A stretch of 64,000 nt of DNA, from assembly GCA_015499995.1 (NCBI GenBank), contig JADNRV010000040.1:124001-188000 (forward strand), given 5' to 3'. Under the pieces are notes generated by a model that saw nothing but the letters and a program-made list of their open reading frames with translations, was not told the DNA's origin and searched no databases. Shown here piece after piece: positions 56,832 through 64,000 of the stretch (within the stretch, counting starts at the first letter, position 1; the number at the start of each line of letters is the position of its first letter). Position numbers and translations under genes: made by a program. This DNA is from Flammula alnicola. Taxonomy: Eukaryota; Basidiomycota; Agaricomycetes; Agaricales; Strophariaceae.

Positions 56832-59166
56832 ATGACATCTCTCGAGGTTCCTGCCTCGCCGTTCTCGTGGACCTCCCTCGAAGGCAAGACTATCATCCGG
56901 GAAATTATCGAGGAGCGGGTGCCGCAATGGAGCAACGGGCCTAAACCATCTCAGGTTGAGTGCTGGGCACATACCCTCCAGAAGATCCCAACAATCCTCA
57001 TCGCTTGCACAGGCTGGGGCAAGACAGCCGCCTTTTTTGGTGCTGTCCTTGTTCTCGAGGCCCTCAAACGAAATCCGAGGGAACATCTCCCGAAACCCCC
57101 ACCGCGCCCGGTTGCACTGGTGGTTACCCCATTGTTGGAGCTTGGAAATGCTCACGTACGTTAACTACTACTCTTTCAAATTTGAATGATTAACAATTTC
57201 GAAGGCAGCTGAAATAGGTACTTACAAACTCAAAGCTGTTTCTGTCAATGCAGAGACTCTACGTGCTGCCGCCAACGAAGGCCGCGACATGCTACGCGAG
57301 ATTCGACACTGCGAGTGGTCGATTGTCATCCTTTCGGCAGAGCGACTAGTATCACGCGAGATTGACTCGATACTCCGCGACGAGGACTTTCGAAAAAATC
57401 TCGTCGTGTTCGGAATTGACGAGGTGCATGTCTTGGTTCCATGGGGAAAGGATTTCCGAGAAGCCTATCGACAGATCGCGCTATTGCCTAAGCGTCTACC
57501 GAAGCACACATCGCTCATTGCAGTTACTGCAACATTGTCTGCTGGACGAGACTTTTATGACCTCCTCGCTGCCCTTGAGCTCAAAGAGGGGCAATACCAC
57601 TGCATCCGCCTATCTTCTGAGAGGACAAACGCCCGTACCATTTTCAAAACCCTCACACATACTCTCGGCGGCTACCAGTTCCCTGACATTGCCTGGGTCT
57701 TCCATCGAGGAGTGAAGGCAGTCATCTACTGTCGAACTCTTGATATGTGCTTCCGTGTTGCCTATTATGGTTGGAATCAGTACCCCGCCGGCGTTCGACG
57801 TCTCGATAATGTCCGTATTTGGACCTCCATCACCTCACCTTCATATAATGCCCATACGTTAGAATTGTTCAAAAACAATGCTGACACGTCCGTTATCGTG
57901 GCGACGATTGCATTTGGCATGGGAATGGACGTTCGCAACATTACAGATGTTATCAACCTCGGCTTACCCTCCTCGCTTGCTGCCCTTGTCCAGCAGAATG
58001 GTCGTGCAGGAAGGGACCTCGAGCTCGCTGCTCGTGCTTGGACTTATGTCGAGCCGTCTGTCAGTACAGCCATTCAAGCTCAGGTTGACTACCAGAAGAA
58101 GGGGCCATCAGCTCCAAAGCCAAACGCGACCATTGCGAAGCATCAGAAGCATCTCGAAGATCTAGATGCCGACCTCCTCGCAGCACTCTATTGTCATCAC
58201 CATGAGACTTGCCTCGACTCCGCGATTGGCGTGGCTTTAAATGATCCAAATCCGAAGGCTACGTTCTCATGCCACCAAGCAAACCGCCATTATCCCTGCA
58301 GCTCCTGCGACCCAACTTGGACTCACCCCTTATCTCGTCCTACCAACCCACCATCACTTCCGTCCATCTCCACTGCTGAACCCGGGCCCCAGAACTCAAG
58401 CAAATATGACATTCCTCTTCCGAAACCTCTGACGAAGGCCCAGCGTGCAAATGCACAGGCGTGGCTTAATGACTTCGCACTCAAACGATGGCTATCGAAG
58501 GACGGAACCTCCGCGCGAAATCTGCCCCACTTCGAATTTTGGCGAGGTGTTGACCTCGACAACTTTCTCACCAACTTCCACCTCCTTCGGTCTCATGCGT
58601 CATTGGAGGGGGTTCTTATTGGATGGCAATATCTTGACGCTGATAGCATCGATCTTTTCGAACTCACTGAAACCCTGAACCGACGCTACGATGGACAGAA
58701 CAAGGCCATGCGAGAGAAGAGGGTGCAAAAAGCTGCTGAAACACGAAACAAGAACAAAGGTGACGGGTCTAATTTGCTTATCAACGTGTTTACCACTAAC
58801 ATTAGCTTCAGAGAAGCGAGAGCAACAGTACGCCACTGCAAGAACTCCGTTGACCATTCGTCTACCCGCGAGGCCGCCTACAGCTGGTGTTTTGACGTCT
58901 CGGCGCCAGCCCCTATCCCTGCAGCAAATCCCCGAGAACCTGGATGATGAATGGGAACCACCACTCATGCCACTCATGCCGCAAGCTTTCAACCAGTCTA
59001 GTGGGAAGCACCGTCTGTCAGGCAATGATAACGAGAACAACAAGGAAAATGTGTCGCCAAAACGGCAAAAGGTCAGTGCCTGGCTACTGTATGTTCCATA
59101 TTCGGCGTTAACTCACCTTCATTTTGAATCATGCAGATATCTCCGTCTACCACTGCCATTCGGTGA
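56832..59166 (+). CDS. RecQ-like SF2 helicase of the AcademH-like transposon
   Basis: Exons 56832-57155, 57205-58759, 58806-59071, 59137-59166; 724 residues. Motifs are CTGWGKT (Walker A, K64), DEVH (Walker B, 180-183), VTATLSAG (motif III region), then the second RecA domain with VIVATIAFGMGMD, VINLGLPSS and QQNGRAGRD (motif VI, Arg fingers). This order and the FGMGMD and NGRAGRD signatures are RecQ/Sgs1-like, but no RQC or HRDC domain is recognisable. The C-terminal part instead has Cys/His residues (CHHHETC, CHQANRHYPCSSCDPTW) that may bind metal. The acceptor of intron 1 is AAG. The presumed role is strand separation during element replication or transposition. The 3' exon overlaps the convergent gene. 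Confidence 0.85.
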
Positions 59167-62100
59167 TGAGGTCCATGCTTGTCACTACCTGAAAGTTCTT
59201 CCGACTGATCCATTGCCTCCAGCTCGCTCTCGAAATCTTCAAGACTAACAGGCGGAAATGCGGAGGGCCCGAATTGATCATGGTGCAAGCGAACTACGTT
59301 GGTGGTGATGGTGCTTTTGGTGATGAAATCACGCAGCTTGCTGGCTTTCAAGGTCTCTAATCCCTTGGTAAAGTCGTCAGCAGCTAGAGTGGCATCGTTT
59401 CGGCCTTTCCGGAAGCAATTTACTTCTTCTTCGCGCAGTCTTCGCATGATCGCGTGAAGCTCATTCTCTACGCCAGGTTTGCCATGTTTTTTTGTGCGAC
59501 TCTTCAATGCCACGTTGTTTTCCATCTCGTCCTTGAGCGTCAGGAAGTCATTTACGTTTGGTGAGATTACTTCTCGATAGAAAGTTTCATCAAACTCATG
59601 CCCCTTGTGTTGCGCCAGGGTTTCAAGCCACAGATTGTGATGCTCCTGCATAAGATCGAGCTCAATGCCATGGCCGCGCTGACCCTTCAGGTTTACCACC
59701 CAGTTTTTCATGACTGCGTCTGACAATGCCTCGCCATACTCCCATTTGAAGCAGCAAAACATCTCGAGCAGAAACTGGCAGTAATATGGGTTTCCGCTTC
59801 CCGAGAAGGTGAATATCCACACCTACAACGTCAGAATACTGATGAATGCCAGAAGGCATATATGGACTCGCCTTCATTACTTCCCATACACGACCTGCGT
59901 CACCGTCTGCCACCGCCTTACAAACCTCACGCCACAACGTAGCATTACGAATGAAGAGACTAGCATTTGCGAGCGTGATGTCTGCATCCGTCGAGGCAGA
60001 GGGTGCCGGTAAGTCCAAATCCCCATCATTTGGATCATTCATTTCAATATCATCATCTGAGCAGATGTCGTATCGTGAAGACCATGCTGATCCAATCGGT
60101 GGCTGGTTCGGGCCATTGTCTTCTGGTCGCAAGGCATGATAATACGCTTGGAGTGTAGCATGCTGACGAGTTAATTGATTGGCAGCCTTGACAAGATCCT
60201 CGAAACTTGGACGTGTCGCCTCAGGCATATCTTTAATATGTTTTTGGAGATCGTCAGTTTGAAAATGAAGCCTATTCCAGCGTCAGTGAGTGTGATTTCA
60301 GCCATTGATTCATCGCTCAACTCCCAGCAATTTAGCAGTTGTGCATCCAATGCGAGATTTACAAGGTGTGCGCCATCGAAGAAGTCAACTTTTCGCATGT
60401 CTGATGGCTTCGGGCACTCTCCAATAGCTGCAATTGTGGCCAGCGAGCCCGGGTCATCAGTCGTTCCCCAGTGAGTACGCACAACCCTGCTCAAGTCTGT
60501 CCATTTTGAGTGCCAGAGTTCAAGCAGTGGTATGAGCCAGCGAAATGAATGGAAGTCACTGGCTTCTTGCGCCGTCATTCGCTTGAGGAGCAGCAGCATA
60601 TTGAATGTTTTCCCATCTCCGGACCAGATTGATGCAGTGTTGCCGAGAGTCTCCTCATCAATGCCCATCTGCGTGGTCGCAAAGTCCAGGATACCCTCTC
60701 TCAGACCCTGGACTGTCATTTCGTTTGCGCTGTTGGTCGATAACGGGGTTGTTTCGGTAAGTCTTGACTGTGGTATCGGTTTCCTGTCAAGTATCTTGGC
60801 GTATTCTTCTAAATTCTTCTTGTAGATGGATAGCTCTGGAACAAATGAGATCAAGACTTGAAGGAACTGCACGACGGTGCAGTTTTCGAGATGTGTCAGA
60901 TCAAGGCTATCAAGAAGGATTTTAGTAGTAAGTGCCCGTCGCTCTTGACGTGCTTGACGTTCAATCAAAAGCTTCAGATCGAACGCCTGACTATCGCAGT
61001 CCTCCATCTTCACCGCAGTGGCCGCTAGTCCTGTGAGCATCTTGTTTTCTTTCCCAATTCGGCGCTCGCGTTGACGGGCATATGCTTGGATGTTATCACT
61101 GACAACAATGTAATGTGTTCCAGCCTGCACGGCGGCCCTCAACACATTGCGCTTTCCACGACCCATCTCGCGAAGTGCATCATAGACAGTCTTGTATGAA
61201 ACGCATAGTCCCAGACGGCTTTCCACGCGATACATGCTGGCTGGTGCCTGTGAGGCAAATAGCCAGATACCCCGGCACATCTGGTAGATATTTGCTTTTA
61301 TCCACCGGCCATTTGTCATTACCATCATGGTATTTATGACGACCTTGTGAAATAGCGTAGGTCCTTTCATGCTTGCAGCTTTTGGACAGAGTACTCACCA
61401 AATTCTGTGGCCGGTACTTGCGGATGGCAACCACGCGCGCAGTTTCGTTTTTATGGCCCGCTTCTGCAAATCCGGCCTGTGTATATGCCTTGACAAGGTA
61501 TGTCATGATTGGTGCATGTTTATGTGCAATATCCTCGAGGCCTGACAGCCGGAAGGCGCGGATGGCATCCCATGAAGCCTTGTCATACTCCTCACGGCCG
61601 CCAGCTTTGGCACGCGCACGCAGATGAAGACCAGTCTCCTGCTTTGTCATTTCTTCCGCCTCGGCGCTGACCAAGTCTCCTACTAGTCGAACGGCCCAAG
61701 TGACCATTGCTGCTTGGCCATGTTCAATTTCGTTCAGGGGATGGGTTTCATTGAACATATTCATGCCGGGGTTCGTTGTTCTATCCTTTGCACGGAAGTC
61801 AACCCTTGATGAACTGTCATACATGTTCTCGAGGATACTTCCCAGGTGTGGCTTTGTCGTCCCATTTAGAAACGAAGTAAGTACTCTTTTATGAGTGTCT
61901 CCACGTTCGACAAGCACTGATCTCCCGTCCTTCATCTTTGAAGTCTTGAACATTTCATGTAGATATTTTGGAAAGTCCATATTGTTAGTCCCCTCGATTA
62001 TGTCGAGGATTTCTCCAATTTTCTGCATGTTTGTCTTCGGGGGCCGTCGCTTTCTTGTGCTTTCCGTGGTGTCTGTCGGCGTTGAACGAGAAGGACCTGG

Positions 62101-62175
62101 TGTAATGGGCTCGGGGTTGTTGCCCCGCCAATTAGGCGCTGCAGCTCGCTGCCGCTGAGGTGTTTCTGTGGGCAT
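59073..62175 (-). CDS. DUF6589-type protein, candidate transposase of the AcademH-like element (apparent frame break)
   Basis: Minus-strand blocks 62175-61399, 61343 to about 60258, about 60258 to 59872, and 59822 to 59073; about 1000 residues. Intron 61344-61398 is GT-AG; intron 59823-59871 starts GCGAGT (GC-AG). Near 60258 the conserved sequence passes from one frame to another with no plausible GT donor, so there is an apparent one-base break (or an unusual intron). Typical DUF6589 blocks are SIWSGDGKTFNMLLLLKRM, LIPLLELWHSKWTDLSR, MPEATRPSFEDLVKAANQL, FTFSGSGNPYY, NWVVNLKGQ and LMQEHHN. The conserved Asp in SGDGK and Glu in MQEHHN are candidates for RNase-H-like catalytic acids (inference). 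The stop at 59073 lies antisense to the helicase's last intron. Confidence 0.75.
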
Positions 62176-62402
62176 TAAGGTTGTAATTAAAATTTCTACT
62201 ACGATACATGGTGTTGTAGGAAACGAGTGAGACAGGCAGAGACATGGCTCCTCTCAGTATTAGCCGCCCTAAGATCTTATTATTATTAATAGATAAGATT
62301 GGATCAATGAGTCCACGTGATTCGTTCGAGGTTGAAAAGATGTGTGTTTGATCACCGATAAAGCCGAAGGGACCCACCCTGCCAACCACGGTTTCAATTG
62401 CA

Positions 62403-62454
62403 ACAGACCTTATATTAACAACAGATCGATTGTCATCTGTTGTATATGGTCTGT
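62403..62454. repeat. 52-bp imperfect palindrome
   Basis: ACAGACC and AACAGAT in the left arm are mirrored by ATCTGTT and GGTCTGT in the right arm around a short centre. It lies immediately beyond the right end of the AcademH-like element and about 180 bp before the SEC11 start. Possible hairpin, remnant of another small element, or regulatory dyad. Confidence 0.55.
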
Positions 62455-62632
62455 CAGGAGAGACTATAACGTGACTCGCAACTTGTAACGTGTCACCCCA
62501 AGCCAGCTGCTTCCCCAAAACCTTTCATATCGCCACCTATTTTTCGACACCCTCTGAGTCTGAGGTATCTGGATCCATCGCTTCCTCGCCCAAGCTTGGG
62601 AGAAACAGTGAAATTGCCCATTGTAAATCACC

Positions 62633-63439
62633 ATGTTTACCGAAGAACTCAAAGCTTTCAAACGGCTAGGCTTTCGCCATGTACGTTCATTCAATTTATG
62701 TCGGTTATGTTCACCGTGTTTTTACCATTGTTATCGCAGGTCCTTCTCCAAGTTCTTAATTTTGCGTCTGTCATTGCTTCGGGCCTCATGATCTGGAAAG
62801 GACTCGGAATCATAACGAATTCCGAGTCACCGATTGTCGTCGTTCTGAGGTATGTCATTGAAAAGATAGTTCAGTGAGCGGCGGCTGATTTGCTTTGCAG
62901 TGGGTCTATGGAGCCCGCATTCTACCGAGGGGACTTGTTATTTCTCACGAATCCTGCGAATGAGTTGTATAAGACTGGCGACATCACCGTGTACAAGATC
63001 CCTGGAGCCGACATTCCGATCGTCCATCGTGTACTAGAAACGCATGATGCACCACCGAAGAAATTAGCAAAATCGTCCAAAACGCCCTCTAATATAGACG
63101 TAGCCGCAAACCAACGGCTGTTGACGAAAGGAGACAACAATTACGTCGATGATATTGAGCTATACCAAGGTCTCGAGTGGTTGGAGCGGAAACATATCGT
63201 AGGCAAGGTCCGAGGGTAAGGATCACAAAACTATATTCCCCACGTACATTTCTCATGTATCCCCATCGTCAGATTCTTGCCATACGTCGGCTATGTGACG
63301 ATCGCCATGGTAAGTCCTGCCTCACACGCATCGCAAAGGAATGAAAGCTAATGGCTTCCTGGACCAGAACGACTTTCCACAACTGAAATATGCATTACTG
63401 GGTGGCCTCGGTCTTCTTGCCCTACTACAGCGGGAGTAA
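62633..63439 (+). CDS. SEC11: Signal peptidase complex catalytic subunit Sec11
   Basis: Exons 62633-62680, 62740-62849, 62901-63215, 63273-63309, 63368-63439; 193 residues. It is an ER signal peptidase of the S26B family: one N-terminal TM ([19 protein letters not shown]), the Ser box SGSMEPAF (nucleophile S55), RGDLLFL, the His box IVHRVLE (H95) and the Asp box [11 protein letters not shown] (D131, D136/D137). The C-terminal [14 protein letters not shown] and a hydr​ophobic tail are also typical. It removes signal peptides from secretory proteins in the ER membrane. A Lys/Pro-rich insertion (about 103-122) between the His and Asp boxes makes it longer than the yeast protein, as in other basidiomycetes. 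Confidence 0.95.
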
Positions 63440-64000
63440 CTTATTCTAGATGGAATACTCTCTGTATCGGCAGAGTAGAACAGTATACCCCGCCATGTAC
63501 TACCAACCATTAATCAGACTGACATATTTGAGATCCACCGCGATGCAGATGCCCACTGTTATTGTCCATCCATTGTCTATTGCGATGGCCTCGTTGGAAC
63601 GGACTGAAACCTTTTGCGATGCGATGTCGGGTAATAGTGGCTATCCCTCTCTCTGATTTGTCCAACATCTCTGGAATTACATGCAAGAAGATGCATTGAC
63701 AGCTGAGGGCGACAAGGGGGCGAAAAGATTAACGTGAATTAAGATAGTCTATTGAAGTTTGAACAACACGGGGACTCGGAGCGCCCATCCCTGGATCGAA
63801 ATTCATAAGGTGAGGGTCACGCACGGCAGCTTCGCCATGCCCTGGGATTTCCTTCCGAGGCATCATGAGAAAGCGCCTCCTTTACAGGCCCATTGAGTCA
63901 AGCCAGATAGAGTTGGGCCGTACTGATTATGACGCTGTGAGTGAGAGATAGCTCCTCCGCGAGCCAGAGTGCTATGTTATCGTGGTCGCTAACTTGAAGA
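63440..64000. other. Intergenic to the end of the window
   Basis: 3' flank of SEC11. No gene or repeat that can be supported before the window ends. Confidence 0.45.

Larger units (their letters stand above)
55615..62395. mobile_element. AcademH-like DNA transposon, about 6.8 kb, with helicase and DUF6589 genes
   Basis: Terminal inverted repeats start GAAACCGTGGCTGGCAGGGT at 55615 and are mirrored with one mismatch at 62364-62395. Including the flanking AATT (55611-55614, 62396-62399) the matching region is 36 bp. AATT is taken as a 4-bp target duplication; because it is palindromic it might instead belong to the TIR. Inside are a RecQ-like SF2 helicase (+) and a convergent DUF6589-type gene (-) that nearly meet. 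A transposase plus SF2 helicase without other genes, in Agaricomycetes, with a 3-4 bp duplication, fits the AcademH lineage of Academ transposons as I recall it. The element itself is directly visible; the lineage name is an inference. Confidence 0.82.

Noticed and set aside
58760..58947. Unspliced 3' end of the transposon helicase running to a stop at 58947
   Set aside because: The last 60 codons look non-coding. Splicing at 58760-58805 gives a better C-terminus ending after an acidic/basic tail.
55591..62478. TAACGTGACT near both ends as the target duplication of a larger element
   Set aside because: The two copies lie at unequal distances from the inverted repeats and are not adjacent to them; AATT directly at the ends is a better fit.

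Overview
The window is nuclear DNA from a basidiomycete fungus, most likely an Agaricomycete. The evidence is dense genes on both strands, introns of about 43-83 nt with clear GT-AG (sometimes GC-AG) borders, and typical fungal proteins: ORC3, Fol1, Emc2, Sec11, Dbp4, a divergent G-alpha, aquaglyceroporins and a secreted chorismate mutase. Exon models were built by hand from splice signals, reading frame and family motifs. No database search was possible.

Layout. 1-0.6 kb: 3' end of a Dbp4/DDX10 RNA helicase. 3.5-5.1 kb: F-box protein. 5.36-5.67 kb: small hAT-like MITE. 6.0-8.75 kb: ORC3 in 13 exons. 9.5-13.4 kb: a four-TM membrane protein gene cut in two by a complete PIF/Harbinger transposon (10198-13169) that carries both its Myb/SANT-like and DDE transposase genes. 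14.4-15.2 kb: ICMT-like methyltransferase, with a decayed inverted copy of its 3' half at 17.5-17.8 kb. 15.75-17.16 kb: multi-TM protein. 18.4-20.0 kb: CBM-like/DM9 (DUF3421) protein. 20.0-23.7 kb: gene-poor stretch with small inverted-repeat elements. 23.7-29.6 kb: two duplicated aquaglyceroporin genes. 30.6-32.5 kb: divergent G-alpha. 33.9-34.5 kb: secreted chorismate mutase. 35.3-36.1 kb: low-complexity protein. 36.7-38.2 kb: exopolyphosphatase-like DHH protein.

38.5-47.5 kb is a full-length Ty3/gypsy retrotransposon on the minus strand, with apparently identical 256-bp LTRs and a 5-bp target duplication, but with apparent frame breaks in gag and pol. After it come an APH-like kinase (47.9-48.8), EMC2 (49.2-50.4), the divergently transcribed folate-synthesis gene FOL1 (50.5-53.3) and a second F-box-like gene (53.6-55.2).

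55.6-62.4 kb is the most unusual part: a DNA transposon with about 32-36 bp terminal inverted repeats and an AATT duplication. It carries a RecQ-like SF2 helicase and, convergently, a large DUF6589-type protein that is the candidate transposase. This matches the AcademH type of element as I remember it. A second, non-coding TIR element of about 1.07 kb with its own 7-bp duplication is nested between its left end and the helicase. SEC11 (signal peptidase) begins only about 235 bp beyond its right end.

Apart from mobile DNA the genes are ordinary housekeeping or membrane genes with no evident cluster logic. The biology of the window lies in layered transposon insertions: one gene interrupted precisely, and two genes (the exopolyphosphatase and SEC11) with new DNA immediately upstream.
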